NCBI GenBank assembly: GCA_945889005.1
Contig: CAMDBI010000007.1
Span: 1-64,000 of the forward strand
Reading direction: 5' to 3'
Origin: Bacteroides fragilis
GTDB taxonomy: Bacteria; Bacteroidota; Bacteroidia; Bacteroidales; DTGW01
DNA length: 64,000 bases
In this document: one piece after another, positions 46,138-55,755 of the stretch
Layout of the letters: each line of letters opens with the position of its first letter
How positions within the stretch are numbered: position 1 is the first letter of the stretch
The notes under the pieces: model-generated
Told to the model about the DNA's origin: nothing
The model's input: only the letters and a program-made list of their open reading frames with translations
Databases searched by the model: none
Made by a program: the position numbers and the translations under genes

Positions 46138-47214
46138 TCAATAATCGTTATTCGTTACTTTTCTTTTTCCATATTGGCGGTTGTAATATTTTTCGTAAGC
46201 CCCGCTGTCGATATTGTTGATCCATTGTTCGTTGGCAAGATACCAGTCGACGGTCTTTTCAAGTCCTTCTTCGAACTGAAGCGATGGTATCCAGCCCAAT
46301 TCTTTTTGAATCTTGCTCGAATCTATCGCATAGCGTAGGTCGTGACCGGCTCGGTCGGTAACAAAGGTGATAAGCTTTTCCGAAGTGCCTTCTGCTCTAT
46401 TGAGTTTTCTGTCCATAATTTTGCACAACAAGCGAATGAGGTCAATATTGGTCCATTCGTTGTGGCCGCCAATGTTGTATGTTTCTCCTGTTTTGCCAGT
46501 GTGGAATATTTGGTCAATAGCTCTTGCATGATCAACCACGTAAAGCCAGTCGCGAATATTCTCGCCTTTACCGTATATAGGAATATTCTTGTTGTTCTTG
46601 ATATTGTTGATCGAAAGGGGGACTAGTTTTTCGGGAAATTGATTGGGTCCGTAGTTGTTCGAGCAGTTCGAAACTACTACTGGCATTTTATAGGTGTGAT
46701 AGTATGCTCTTACAAGATGGTCGCTACTGGCTTTCGACGATGAGTATGGGCTACGAGGGTCGTAACGGGTATCTTCGTAAAAGAAGCCAGTTTCGCCTAA
46801 CGAGCCATATACCTCGTCGGTCGATATATGGTAAAACAGTTTGCCTTCCATTTGGTCTTTCCAACTTTGACGAGCTGCATTGAGCAAGTTTACAGTTCCC
46901 AATATATTGGTTTTGATAAATGCCATGGGGTCGCTAATCGAACGGTCTACATGCGATTCTGCGGCTAAATGCACAACTCCGTCGAATTCGTATTTTTTGA
47001 AAATAAGATCGACCGCTTCGGCATCGACAATATCTACTTTTTCGAATATATAATTTGGAGCATCCTGGATATCCTTTAGATTTTCCAAGTTGCCTGCATA
47101 GGTAAGCTTGTCGAGATTTACGATGGTGTAATCGGGGTATTTGGTAACAAATAACCGCACAACATGCGAGCCAATAAATCCAGCTCCTCCGGTGATTAAT
47201 AATGTTTTTTTCAT
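46138..47214 (-). CDS. rfbB: dTDP-glucose 4,6-dehydratase
   Basis: A 358-residue extended short-chain dehydrogenase: ITGGAGFIGSHVVRLF binds NAD, HLAAESHVDRS is the substrate-site signature, the catalytic TDEVYG (dehydratase-specific D-E pair) is present, and YSSSKASSDH carries the YxxxK. It makes the 4-keto-6-deoxy sugar precursor of dTDP-rhamnose and related sugars. No rfbA, C or D gene is next to it, unlike the usual cluster. Confidence 0.93.
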   Translation of the reverse strand: MKKTLLITGGAGFIGSHVVRLFVTKYPDYTIVNLDKLTYAGNLENLKDIQDAPNYIFEKVDIVDAEAVDLIFKKYEFDGVVHLAAESHVDRSISDPMAFIKTNILGTVNLLNAARQSWKDQMEGKLFYHISTDEVYGSLGETGFFYEDTRYDPRSPYSSSKASSDHLVRAYYHTYKMPVVVSNCSNNYGPNQFPEKLVPLSINNIKNNKNIPIYGKGENIRDWLYVVDHARAIDQIFHTGKTGETYNIGGHNEWTNIDLIRLLCKIMDRKLNRAEGTSEKLITFVTDRAGHDLRYAIDSSKIQKELGWIPSLQFEEGLEKTVDWYLANEQWINNIDSGAYEKYYNRQYGKRKVTNNDY

Positions 47215-47318
47215 TATATTAATATTTGTTTATAAAAGTATGATGAAGCCGCACATGTCTATAAATAAATACTTACGTGTTTGTGTCTTTGATAGCATGT
47301 GGGTTTCATAGTTAAAAA

Positions 47319-48350
47319 TTATTTCATTTTTGAACGTATATATTGCTCCCATTTCCAAGCCGAGTTGAGCGTTTCCTCAAGAGTGCTTTCGGCTTTCCAG
47401 CCAAGTTCGGTGTTGGCATAGTGAGTGTCGGCATATATTTTTTCAATATCGCCAGCTCTTCGGTCTACAATTTTATAGTTAAGTTTCAGAGCGTTAACTT
47501 TTTCAAAAGTGTTGATTATTTCTAATACAGTAGAACCTTTGCCAGTTCCAATGTTGAACACCTCGTAGCGATTTTTGTTTTTATTTTCGAGCAAACGTTT
47601 TACGGCTATAACATGTGCTTTTGCTAAGTCTACTACATGTATATAGTCTCTTATACAGGTTCCATCGGAAGTGTTGTAATCGTTGCCGTATACGCTCAGT
47701 TGTTGACGAATACCAATAGCGGTTTGGGTTATAAAAGGCACCAAATTGAGAGGAACGCCTATTGGAAGCTCTCCAATGAGAGCGCTTTTATGAGCACCAA
47801 TTGGGTTGAAATACCGTAATGCTATGGTTTTTATTTCGGGAATGGCAATTACAGAATCTTGTAAAATCTCTTCGGCTATTTGTTTGGTGTTGCCATAAGG
47901 CGAGTTGGCTTTTTTAACAGGAGCTTGCTCGGTAATAGGCAACGAGTCGGGCTCTCCGTAAACTGTGCACGACGATGAGAATATTATGTTCTCAATCTTA
48001 TGTTGTTTCATTGCCTCGAGCAAGTTGACCAAGCTTAAAATATTGTTACGATAGTACAAAAGGGGTTTGTCGACCGATTCTCCAACGGCTTTCGAAGCTG
48101 CAAAATGAATAATGCCCGAAATTCTTGGATATTTCTCGAAAAAGCTATTGAGTTTGTTGGCGTCGCAAAGATCAAAATTTTCAAAAATGGGTCTTACTCC
48201 GGTTATATTTTCTATTCCATCTAAGGAGTCTATTTTCGAATTCGAAAGGTTGTCGATAATAATGACTTCGTATCCTTCATTGATCAATTCTACTGCAGTA
48301 TGTGAGCCTATAAAGCCGGTTCCACCTGTAACTAATATTTGTTTTTTCAT
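47319..48350 (-). CDS. galE: UDP-glucose 4-epimerase
   Basis: A 343-residue SDR epimerase: ILVTGGTGFIGSHTAVEL binds NAD, FAASKAVGESVDKPLLYYRNN and FSSSCTVYG carry the active-site Ser, and YGNTKQIAEE holds YxxxK. The ALRYFNPIGAHKSALIGE stretch and length are those of GalE. It interconverts UDP-glucose and UDP-galactose for glycan synthesis. It is 104 bp upstream of rfbB on the same strand, with which it may be co-expressed. Confidence 0.94.
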   Translation of the reverse strand: MKKQILVTGGTGFIGSHTAVELINEGYEVIIIDNLSNSKIDSLDGIENITGVRPIFENFDLCDANKLNSFFEKYPRISGIIHFAASKAVGESVDKPLLYYRNNILSLVNLLEAMKQHKIENIIFSSSCTVYGEPDSLPITEQAPVKKANSPYGNTKQIAEEILQDSVIAIPEIKTIALRYFNPIGAHKSALIGELPIGVPLNLVPFITQTAIGIRQQLSVYGNDYNTSDGTCIRDYIHVVDLAKAHVIAVKRLLENKNKNRYEVFNIGTGKGSTVLEIINTFEKVNALKLNYKIVDRRAGDIEKIYADTHYANTELGWKAESTLEETLNSAWKWEQYIRSKMK

Positions 48351-48508
48351 TTTTTAAAGTGTATTAAAATGCGAATATATTGAATAGTATTAAACTAAAA
48401 AAATAAATATTTTTCATACCGTTGTATATCAGTGTTTTTAAAATAAAAAATTTGCGATTAATAAAAAAAACAATTAGGTTTGTTATTTGAAATCAAAAGC
48501 ATAAAATC

Positions 48509-49558
48509 GTGCAATACATCAAATATCTAGAAAAGATCCTAATTACAAAGGGAGAAGCCGGAGTTCCCGGTTTAGGCAGTTTTGCTTTAAAAGATGTACC
48601 TTCGTATATTTCTGATGGGAAAATGATTCCTCCTGCCAAAAAATTAGTTTTTGAAGCCAATTTAGTGGAACCTGGTGACGAATTGGTAAAAGAATTTGCA
48701 TTGGGCGAGAAATTCTCGGAAACTGAAGCGCGCGAGTCTATTGTAAATCAGGTTAACAGTATGCTTCATGTGCTTCGCGAAGGCCGATCGATCGATGTTC
48801 AAGGAATTGGACAGTTGAAATTGGAAGATGGGCAAATTTTATTTATTTCAAAAATTTCGGAGGTGTTAAATTCGGGGTCGTTTGGTTTACCTGAGGTTGA
48901 GCCGATTTTAGAGTTAGATGCTGACGATAAAAAACCATTTGAGGAAAAACAGGAGCGGAAAATTCATTCAGCTCCAATACAAGAAACCAAAACTATAGAA
49001 CCAATTATGAATGAAGAGAAAAAAAATACCGAACCAGTAGTGCCTCAAAAGCCAATTACTCCGCCGTATATCCCGCCGGTAGCCTCGATCAAGAAGCCCG
49101 TTGAAAAGCGTAATAACTCAAAATGGGTTCTGGTTGCATCAATATTAGTTGGATTAGGTGTTTTGTCATATTTTGCTTACAATTTCGATTTGCTCAATAA
49201 AGCTAAATCGTATTTTGCTAATTTTAATAAAAAAGAAATCGTAGCTCCGGCTCAGGTTCCCGATTCATTAGGTATAGATACCCTAAACGAGAAGCGAAAT
49301 GCATTGTTGTTCGACGAAAACGAGTCAAAAAAACTGTTAACATATTATATTATTTCGGGCAGTTTTAAACAAAAAGAGAATGCCGAAAAATACAGTACAA
49401 AGATGTCGCAGGATGGTTTTACCACTTATACATTGAATTATGGCGATACGCTTTTCCGAGTAGCTATTTTTGCTTCGCAAAAACGTCAGGAAGCGGTCGA
49501 TGCATTTATCGAAATGCAAAACGAAAAGGGATTAAGAATTTGGTTAATAAGCTTGTAG
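48509..49558 (+). CDS. HU-CCDC81 and SPOR domain protein
   Basis: A 349-residue protein of a Bacteroidota-specific design. Residues 1-120 form two HU-CCDC81-type domains (IKYLEKILITKGEAGVPGLGSF and the second with VQGIGQLKLEDGQ), followed by a Pro-rich linker (150-200), one membrane segment (about 205-225) and a periplasmic SPOR domain (about 275-349, YIISGSFKQKENAEKY...LFRVAIFASQK). SPOR domains bind denuded peptidoglycan at the septum, and the cytosolic HU-like part may link to DNA or filaments. The start is GTG. It is divergent from galE. Confidence 0.85.
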   Translation: MQYIKYLEKILITKGEAGVPGLGSFALKDVPSYISDGKMIPPAKKLVFEANLVEPGDELVKEFALGEKFSETEARESIVNQVNSMLHVLREGRSIDVQGIGQLKLEDGQILFISKISEVLNSGSFGLPEVEPILELDADDKKPFEEKQERKIHSAPIQETKTIEPIMNEEKKNTEPVVPQKPITPPYIPPVASIKKPVEKRNNSKWVLVASILVGLGVLSYFAYNFDLLNKAKSYFANFNKKEIVAPAQVPDSLGIDTLNEKRNALLFDENESKKLLTYYIISGSFKQKENAEKYSTKMSQDGFTTYTLNYGDTLFRVAIFASQKRQEAVDAFIEMQNEKGLRIWLISL

Positions 49559-49609
49559 ATTATAATAGTGTATTTCTTATATAACAACTTACATAGATGT
49601 TATATAAGT

Positions 49610-51643
49610 CTATTTTACCTCACCACCATTCCATATTTTGTCGCTTGGCGAAACAAATACCAATCGACCATCAGCATCTTCGGCCATGAGTATCATGCCA
49701 TGCGATGTAATGCCTTTCAATTCGCGGGGTTGAAGGTTTGCCAATAAGCATACCTGTCGTCCAATAACCTGCTCGGGTTCATAATATTCGGCTATGCCCG
49801 ATACAACGGTGCGTTTGTCGATGCCGGTATCTATGGTTAGCTTCATGAGCTTTTTGGTTTTGGCTACTTTTTCGGCTGTAAGCACGGTGCCTACACGAAT
49901 GTCCATTTTCGAAAAATCGTCGAACGATATTTCGGGTTTCAAAGCTGTGGCTGTTTGTTGAGCCATTTCGTTGGCTTTTTTAGATTGTGCTAACTTTTCG
50001 ACTTGACGAGCAATGGCATCGTCTTCTACTTTGCTGAAAAGCAAAACAGGTTCGCCCAATTGATGTCCGGGTTTTAAAAGTTCTGCATTTCCTGTTAGAT
50101 CCCACTTAATAGGTTCGAACTGCAACATTTTACTCAGTTTTTTACTTGTAAAAGGAAGGAAGGGTTCTCCCAAAACGACTAAGTTGGCCGCAATTTGCAA
50201 CGATATATTAAGAATTGTAGTAACTCTTTCGGCATTGGTGTTGATGAGTTTCCATGGCTCGGTATCGGCAAGGTATTTGTTGCCCAAACGTGCCAGATTC
50301 ATGAGCTCTTTCAAGGCTTCTCTAAACCGAAAACTTTCAATATTCTCTTCGATCGAGGTCTTGAGCAATGCGATGTCTGAAATTACTTGCTTGTCCTGAT
50401 CTTCAAGGGAGCTTATCGACGGAACAACGCCATTGTAGTACTTTTGAGTAAGTACAACTGCTCGGTTTACAAAATTGCCATAAATGGCAAGCAATTCGCT
50501 GTTGTTGCGTGTTTGAAAGTCTTTCCAGGTGAAATCGTTGTCTTTGGTTTCGGGTGCATTGGCACATAAAACATAGCGAAGTACATCTTCTTGTCCCTTA
50601 AAGTCTTCTAAATACTCGTGAAGCCAAACCGCCCAATTGCGCGAGGTCGATATTTTGTCGCCTTCGAGGTTGAGAAATTCGTTTGCTGGAACATTTTCGG
50701 GCAGTATATAGCTTCCTTCGGCCTTTAGCATGGCAGGGAATACAATACAGTGAAACACAATATTGTCTTTCCCAATAAAATGAATTAGTCTGGTGTCTTC
50801 ACTTTTCCAATATTTTTCCCAGTCGGGGGTATACTCTTTGGTAGCCGAAATATAGCCTATTGGAGCATCGAACCATACGTACAGCACTTTTCCTGTTGCA
50901 CCATCGACGGGAACAGGTATGCCCCAGTCGAGATCGCGGCTTACAGCACGCGCTTGAAGTCCCTGGTCGAGCCACGATTTGCATTGCCCATAAACATTGG
51001 TTTTCCATTCTTTGTGTCCCTCCAAAATCCATTGGCGCAACCATTGCTCGTGTTTGTCTAATGGCAAATACCAGTGTTTTGTTTCTCGCAGTACAGGAAC
51101 ATTGCCACTTATGGTCGATTTGGGGTTGATAAGGTCAGTCGCATTGAGCGATGTGCCACAGCGCTCGCATTGGTCGCCATAAGCACTATCGTTGCTGCAA
51201 TGTGGGCAGGTGCCGGTAATGTAACGATCGGCAAGAAATTGATTGGCTTCTACATCAAAATATTGCTGTGTTTCTTTTTCTACAAAATCGCCTTTGTCGT
51301 AAAGTGTTTTGAAAAACTCCGAAGCTGTAGAATAATGGGTTTTTGAGGAGGTTCTCGAATAATGATTAAATGAAATATCGAAATCTTCAAACGACTTTTT
51401 TATAATGCCATGATATTTATCTACAACGTCTTGCGGGCTAACGCCTTCCTTTTTGGCTTTAATGGTAATGGGTACTCCGTGTTCGTCCGAACCACATACA
51501 AATAACACATCGCGCCCTCTTTGGCGAAGGTAACGAACATAAATATCGGCAGGTATATATACTCCTGCAAGGTGTCCAATGTGAACCGGGCCATTGGCAT
51601 AAGGTAAAGCAGCTGTTATGGTATATCTTTTATAATCGCTCAT
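49610..51643 (-). CDS. metG: Methionyl-tRNA synthetase
   Basis: A 677-residue class I synthetase. [15 protein letters not shown] holds the HIGH motif, a zinc knuckle has [18 protein letters not shown], and the KMSKS motif is present as KISTSRNW. The anticodon domain (about 390-545) is followed by a C-terminal EMAP/Trbp111 tRNA-binding domain (about 575-677: [18 protein letters not shown]), the dimerising type. It is divergent from the LD-carboxypeptidase gene, each with its own promoter. Confidence 0.95.
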   Translation of the reverse strand: MSDYKRYTITAALPYANGPVHIGHLAGVYIPADIYVRYLRQRGRDVLFVCGSDEHGVPITIKAKKEGVSPQDVVDKYHGIIKKSFEDFDISFNHYSRTSSKTHYSTASEFFKTLYDKGDFVEKETQQYFDVEANQFLADRYITGTCPHCSNDSAYGDQCERCGTSLNATDLINPKSTISGNVPVLRETKHWYLPLDKHEQWLRQWILEGHKEWKTNVYGQCKSWLDQGLQARAVSRDLDWGIPVPVDGATGKVLYVWFDAPIGYISATKEYTPDWEKYWKSEDTRLIHFIGKDNIVFHCIVFPAMLKAEGSYILPENVPANEFLNLEGDKISTSRNWAVWLHEYLEDFKGQEDVLRYVLCANAPETKDNDFTWKDFQTRNNSELLAIYGNFVNRAVVLTQKYYNGVVPSISSLEDQDKQVISDIALLKTSIEENIESFRFREALKELMNLARLGNKYLADTEPWKLINTNAERVTTILNISLQIAANLVVLGEPFLPFTSKKLSKMLQFEPIKWDLTGNAELLKPGHQLGEPVLLFSKVEDDAIARQVEKLAQSKKANEMAQQTATALKPEISFDDFSKMDIRVGTVLTAEKVAKTKKLMKLTIDTGIDKRTVVSGIAEYYEPEQVIGRQVCLLANLQPRELKGITSHGMILMAEDADGRLVFVSPSDKIWNGGEVK

Positions 51644-51706
51644 TTATTTTATCTTTTATCTTTTGTCTATTTTCACTATCTACTATCCACTTTTCTTTTT
51701 TCGCCA

Positions 51707-51740
51707 CAAAGATAATGACTTCTTTTTATTTTTATCTTTG
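51707..51740. promoter_or_regulatory. Divergent -7 boxes, metG and ldcA-like genes
   Basis: TATCTTTG occurs on the minus strand at 51714-51707 (toward metG) and on the plus strand at 51733-51740 (toward the LD-carboxypeptidase gene). Both match the TAnnTTTG consensus and the two are only 18 bp apart. Confidence 0.55.
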
Positions 51741-51763
51741 ACCCAATAAAACTGAAAGAAACA

Positions 51764-52660
51764 ATGCAAACTCCTTCAAGTCTTCTGCCTGGCGATACAA
51801 TTGCTATTGTAGCCCCCTCAAGGGCTATTAATCTCGAAGATTTAGAATATACAATTAATATTATTGAGCAAAATGGATTTGTTGCCAAAGTTGGCAATAG
51901 TATTGGGTTGCAAAACGGTCAATTTGCAGGATCCGATCGCGAAAGAGCCAATGATATAAATAGTATGTTTGCCGATAAGTCTGTAAAGGCTATTTGGTGC
52001 GCAAGAGGAGGGTATGGGTCGGTAAGAACTTTGCAATATGTCGATTTTGAACTGGTTCAAAAAAATCCAAAATGGTTTATTGGTTATAGCGATATTACTG
52101 TGTTTCATTCTGCTTTTCATAACTTGGGTTTAGAAACGATACACGCTACAATGCCTGTAAATATTAACCCCAATAGCGATATAGAAAATGTAAATACTTT
52201 GGTTGAAATCCTTATGGGCAAAAAGTTGTCTTATATGATTAAAAGTCATGGCTTTAATATAAAAGGCAGCGCTGTCGGTCAATTGGTTGGCGGAAATCTT
52301 TCGGTTTTATATAGTCTTCGAAATACGCCAATCGATTTGGATACTAGTGGAAAAATTCTTTTTATCGAAGATTTGGACGAATATCTTTACCACATCGATC
52401 GTATGATAATGAATTTGAAATATAGTGGTTTTTTAAAAAATTTAAAAGGTTTGCTTATTGGCGGATTGAGCGATATGAAAGATAATGCGATACCCTTTGG
52501 TAAAAAAGCAGAGGAAATTATTTTAGAACATGTTTGCGATCTTGGTATTTCTGTTTGTTTTGGGTTTAATGCCGGACATACTATCAAAAATATAGCTTTG
52601 CCAATGGGACGTGTAGTGAATTTGACGGTTGCAGAAAATGAATGTAATTTGCTGTTTTGA
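51764..52660 (+). CDS. LD-carboxypeptidase (peptidase S66)
   Basis: A 298-residue member of the S66 family (LdcA/MccF). It has IVAPSRAI near the N terminus, WCARGGYGSVRTLQYVD (about 86-102), the nucleophile Ser in IGYSDITVFH, the Glu in LFIEDLDEYLYH and the His in GFNAGHTIKNIALPMG. Such enzymes remove the terminal D-Ala from murein tetrapeptides during peptidoglycan recycling; some instead cleave microcin C-like compounds. No signal peptide, so it acts in the cytoplasm. Confidence 0.9.
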   Translation: MQTPSSLLPGDTIAIVAPSRAINLEDLEYTINIIEQNGFVAKVGNSIGLQNGQFAGSDRERANDINSMFADKSVKAIWCARGGYGSVRTLQYVDFELVQKNPKWFIGYSDITVFHSAFHNLGLETIHATMPVNINPNSDIENVNTLVEILMGKKLSYMIKSHGFNIKGSAVGQLVGGNLSVLYSLRNTPIDLDTSGKILFIEDLDEYLYHIDRMIMNLKYSGFLKNLKGLLIGGLSDMKDNAIPFGKKAEEIILEHVCDLGISVCFGFNAGHTIKNIALPMGRVVNLTVAENECNLLF

Positions 52661-52664
52661 AAAA

Positions 52665-53306
52665 TTACAAAATCAAAAGTTTATAATCAGACGGAATAAC
52701 AAACAGAGAATTGCTTACTTCTTTTTTGGTAATTTTTATCAATGATTTTTTCGATCGAGTGTCGCGCAACAGCGTGCGTTCTTCACATAAGAGTGGAAGG
52801 TAGCCTTGATATTCGGGGATTTTTTTAAAAAAACAAATTGAGTTGTCTGTTTTGTTGAGGCTCAATATCGTTTTGTTGTAAATAGAAAAACTATCGCGAG
52901 TTACCCAGTAGGTTATTTCGGTGTTTTTTGCTTGGTTTCGTACACGCCATTGATAGCATTTTGTGCCGTTAATAATCTTGTAATTGTTGCTTTTTGTAAT
53001 TTGAAAATTATTGTCGGCAAATAAATCGATTTTATTTTGCTCATAAGGGGTATATAATTTTTGGTCTGGAGAAATTTGATAGGAAATTTCTTTCTCTATA
53101 TCTACAAGAACAGTGCTGCTAATTTCGTGAAATCTATTGTATTCTTCAATTCGAACCTTGTTTCCTTTTATAAACCAATAAACATAAGAGGTGTCGTTGC
53201 CACATTCTTTTATGTAACTCAAAGTTCCTTCAAAATTTTTTGAAAATACAGAAATGGTAAAGAAAGTAATTAGAATTATAGCTATCTTTAGCCTTGTTTT
53301 AACCAT
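52665..53306 (-). CDS. Secreted protein, DUF4412-like
   Basis: A 213-residue protein with an N-terminal signal or anchor (LKIAIILITFFTISVFS). The following beta-rich sequence (FEGTLSYIKECGNDTSYVYWFIKGNKVRIEEYN..., then a stretch with NGTKCYQWRV and TEITYWVTRD) resembles DUF4412-type outer-envelope proteins of Bacteroidota, in which a small molecule or lipid may bind. The match is by pattern only. It is convergent with the LD-carboxypeptidase gene (4-bp gap) and divergent from yraN. Confidence 0.6.
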   Translation of the reverse strand: MVKTRLKIAIILITFFTISVFSKNFEGTLSYIKECGNDTSYVYWFIKGNKVRIEEYNRFHEISSTVLVDIEKEISYQISPDQKLYTPYEQNKIDLFADNNFQITKSNNYKIINGTKCYQWRVRNQAKNTEITYWVTRDSFSIYNKTILSLNKTDNSICFFKKIPEYQGYLPLLCEERTLLRDTRSKKSLIKITKKEVSNSLFVIPSDYKLLIL

Positions 53307-53399
53307 TATTTTAATTGTTTTGATTCGGATGCAATATTAATCCGATAATTTTTAAATGACTTAATTTTTTCGATGTATTTTATGAAAGTGTTTTTATAA

Positions 53400-53765
53400 A
53401 TGATAGATTACAAGAATATTGGGATAAAAGGAGAGGAGTTGGCTTTAACTCATTTAATTGAAAAGGGTTTTCTAATTATGGAAACCAATTGGCGAACACA
53501 GCATCTCGAGGTCGATATTATTGCGAAGTATAATAATTTCATTGTTTTTGTTGAGGTTAAAACTCGTTCGGGCAATGTTTTGGTTCAGCCAGCCGACGCT
53601 GTCGATAAAAATAAACAGAAATTACTTATAAGAGCTGCAAATGCTTATGTGCTTTCTAAAAATATCAAGGAAGAAGTTCGGTTCGATGTAGTATCTATTA
53701 TTATTAACAATGCCAACCCTTTAATAGAGCATATTGAAGATGCTTTTTATCCGTCTGTACGATAA
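53400..53765 (+). CDS. YraN-family endonuclease-like protein
   Basis: A 121-residue UPF0102/YraN protein. The start is GIKGEELALTHLIEKGF, and the restriction-endonuclease-like motif is EVDIIAKYNNFIVFVEVKTRSG (about 47-68), with the D...ExK pattern intact. Family members are Holliday-junction-resolvase-like; their role is unclear. It is first in a run of three plus-strand genes with gaps of 5 and 4 bp. Confidence 0.85.
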   Translation: MIDYKNIGIKGEELALTHLIEKGFLIMETNWRTQHLEVDIIAKYNNFIVFVEVKTRSGNVLVQPADAVDKNKQKLLIRAANAYVLSKNIKEEVRFDVVSIIINNANPLIEHIEDAFYPSVR

Positions 53766-53770
53766 ATTAT

Positions 53771-54127
53771 GTGTATATGGATGTTGAAACAGTAAGAAAC
53801 TATTGTATTTTAAAGCCTGGAGTTAGTGAGAGCTTTCCTTTTGACCAAACTACATTGGTGTTTAAGGTTGGTTCCAAAATGTTTGCCTTGCTCAGTCTCG
53901 ATTCGAATTTTACCATGAATCTTAAATGCGATCCAGGTAAGGCAATTGAGTTAAGAGAGAGTTATAGTTGTGTGTTGCCAGGTTATCATCAAAACAAAAC
54001 GCATTGGAATACTATTGTTTTAGGCGAATTGCCAAAAGAACAGCTTTTATTTCAGTGGATAGATCATTCTTATGAGTTGGTATTTAATAGTTTAACGATT
54101 AAAGAAAAAAGTAGAATTAAAAATTAA
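53771..54127 (+). CDS. MmcQ/YjbR-family protein
   Basis: A 118-residue protein of the MmcQ/YjbR family: VRNYCILKPGVSESFPFDQTTLVFKVGSKMFALLSLD and a late KTHWNTIVLGELPKEQLLFQWIDHSYELV are the conserved parts. The fold resembles the cyaY/double-wing DNA-binding type, but the function is not established. It is second in the yraN-DUF502 run. Confidence 0.85.
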   Translation: MYMDVETVRNYCILKPGVSESFPFDQTTLVFKVGSKMFALLSLDSNFTMNLKCDPGKAIELRESYSCVLPGYHQNKTHWNTIVLGELPKEQLLFQWIDHSYELVFNSLTIKEKSRIKN

Positions 54128-54131
54128 TCAA

Positions 54132-54740
54132 ATGAGTCAGAATCAATTGTTCAAAGAAAGAATGCGTATCGGGTTAAAAAAAATGTTCGATTATTTTCTC
54201 CAAGGTTTGTTGTATACTGCTCCTTTAGGCTTAACCTTGTATTTCGGATATTTGCTCTACGACTTTTTAGATAGTAGGGTTCAGTCAATTTTTATTAGTC
54301 TTTTCGATATGAGAATTCCCGGATTGGGAATAGTGATCATTTTTTTAGTGGTGTCGTTAATGGGATATGTAATTCCCAAGCTGTTGACACGTCCGGTAAC
54401 TATTCTGTTTAATAAGCTGTTAAGTAAAGTTCCTATTGTCGAAACAGTATTTTCATCTATAAAAGATTTTCTTTCGGCGTTTATCGGCAAAGAAAAAAAG
54501 TTTAATCAGCCTGTACGTATCAAAATCAATTCCCAGCTTGAAATCGAAAAACTCGGTTTTATTACTCAGGAAGATCTTTCTGTTTTAGGTCTAAAAGAAA
54601 TGGTGGCTGTTTATGTGCCTTTCTCGTATAGCTTTATGGGCGATTTGCTTATTGTGCCAACTGCACATGTTACTCATATCGATGCTCCGGCTGCCGATGT
54701 AATGAAGTTTGTTGTCTCGGGAGGTGTAACAAAGTTTTAA
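54132..54740 (+). CDS. DUF502 membrane protein
   Basis: A 202-residue DUF502 protein with two membrane segments (about 23-45 and 65-90) and a conserved C-terminal domain (GDLLIVPTAHVTHIDAPAADVMKFVVSGG). The family is widespread and its function unknown, with a suggested link to envelope stability. It is last in the yraN run, before a bidirectional terminator. Confidence 0.88.
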   Translation: MSQNQLFKERMRIGLKKMFDYFLQGLLYTAPLGLTLYFGYLLYDFLDSRVQSIFISLFDMRIPGLGIVIIFLVVSLMGYVIPKLLTRPVTILFNKLLSKVPIVETVFSSIKDFLSAFIGKEKKFNQPVRIKINSQLEIEKLGFITQEDLSVLGLKEMVAVYVPFSYSFMGDLLIVPTAHVTHIDAPAADVMKFVVSGGVTKF

Positions 54741-54743
54741 GAT

Positions 54744-54775
54744 AAAGCAATGAATTATTCCCAATTCATTGCTTT
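54744..54775. terminator. Bidirectional terminator
   Basis: AAAGCAATGAATT (54744-54756) pairs perfectly with AATTCATTGCTTT (54763-54775). The stem lies between the convergent DUF502 and kdsB genes and overlaps the 3' end of kdsB. T runs are short, so efficiency is uncertain. Confidence 0.6.
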
Positions 54776-55516
54776 AACTTTTTCGAGATCTTCGGGCGTG
54801 TCTATAGCGATATTTTCAAAATCGGTTGTTTGAACGTATATTTTATATGAATTTTCGAGCCAGCGGTTTTGTTCGAGCGATTCGGTTTTTTCGAGCGACG
54901 TTTGCTTGAGTGCTGTTAACTCCTTTAAAATATTGGTTTTATAAGCATATATGCCCAGGTGTTTGAGGTATTGGTGGTTGTTGAGCCATTCCGAATGGTC
55001 TACGCCTCTTTGAAACGGTATAGGCCAACGGCTAAAATAAATGGCAAAATCGTTGCAGTCTTTAACAAGTTTTACTGAATTTTGATCAAACAACTGTTCG
55101 GTATTGCTTATTTTCTTTGCCAAGGTTGCTATTTGAACACATTCGTCGTCGAAGCAACCGCAAAGTAGTCGCAATTGTTCGGGTTTTATAAATGGTTCGT
55201 CGCCCTGAATGTTGATTACAACATCAAATTTCTTTTTTTCTTCTATTCCCGATATTTTTCTAATAGCTTCTGAGCATCGGTCGGTGCCGCTTTGATGGTT
55301 TGCCGAAGTCATAATGTATTTTCCTCCGAACTTTTCAACTGCTTGTGCAATGCGGTCGTCGTCTGTTGCAACATATACAAACTCGAGTGCTTTCCTGGAT
55401 TGCTCATATACTCTTTGTATCATCGATTTGCCACCAATGTCGACCAATGGCTTGCCCGGAAAACGTGTTGAGGCATATCGCGCCGGAATGATTCCGATAA
55501 TATTGTGTGTTTCCAT
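54755..55516 (-). CDS. kdsB: CMP-KDO synthetase
   Basis: A 253-residue 3-deoxy-manno-octulosonate cytidylyltransferase: IIGIIPARYASTRFPGKPLVDIGGKSM is the nucleotide-binding start, ATDDDRI follows, then NIQGDEPF is the family signature and the late GIYAYK and ETTDFENIAIDTPEDL patterns match. It activates KDO for lipid A-core assembly. It is divergent from the sigma-54 activator gene. Confidence 0.93.
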   Translation of the reverse strand: METHNIIGIIPARYASTRFPGKPLVDIGGKSMIQRVYEQSRKALEFVYVATDDDRIAQAVEKFGGKYIMTSANHQSGTDRCSEAIRKISGIEEKKKFDVVINIQGDEPFIKPEQLRLLCGCFDDECVQIATLAKKISNTEQLFDQNSVKLVKDCNDFAIYFSRWPIPFQRGVDHSEWLNNHQYLKHLGIYAYKTNILKELTALKQTSLEKTESLEQNRWLENSYKIYVQTTDFENIAIDTPEDLEKVKAMNWE

Positions 55517-55673
55517 TTGATTAGTATCAGGTTTTTGATTGCTAAAGTTTTCTTAAGTGTGTTTATTTAAAATGAAATATGCTTTTGTTAGAGTTTTTAT
55601 TCTCGAATTTTAAAGATAGTTAAAAAGCTTGGAACATTCGCCTGTTAAAAATAAAATAATTAAAATTTTAATG

Positions 55674-55681
55674 TAATTTTG
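55674..55681 (+). promoter_or_regulatory. Putative -7 box of sigma-54 activator gene
   Basis: TAATTTTG matches TAnnTTTG, 75 bp before the TTG start. The -33 region is AT-rich without a clear TTTG. Confidence 0.4.
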
Positions 55682-55695
55682 TCAGGTGAAAATTC

Positions 55696-55713
55696 AAAAT
55701 GGCAGATATTTTT
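55696..55713 (+). promoter_or_regulatory. Motif shared with groES promoter region
   Basis: AAAATGGCAGATATTTTT here matches the sequence at 59047-59064 in 17 of 18 positions. It lies 43 bp before the activator's start codon. It could be a binding site for a shared regulator, perhaps the activator itself. Confidence 0.5.
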
Positions 55714-55755
55714 CTCCATTTTAAAAAAGAGTAGATTTTTTTAAAATTTAAAAAT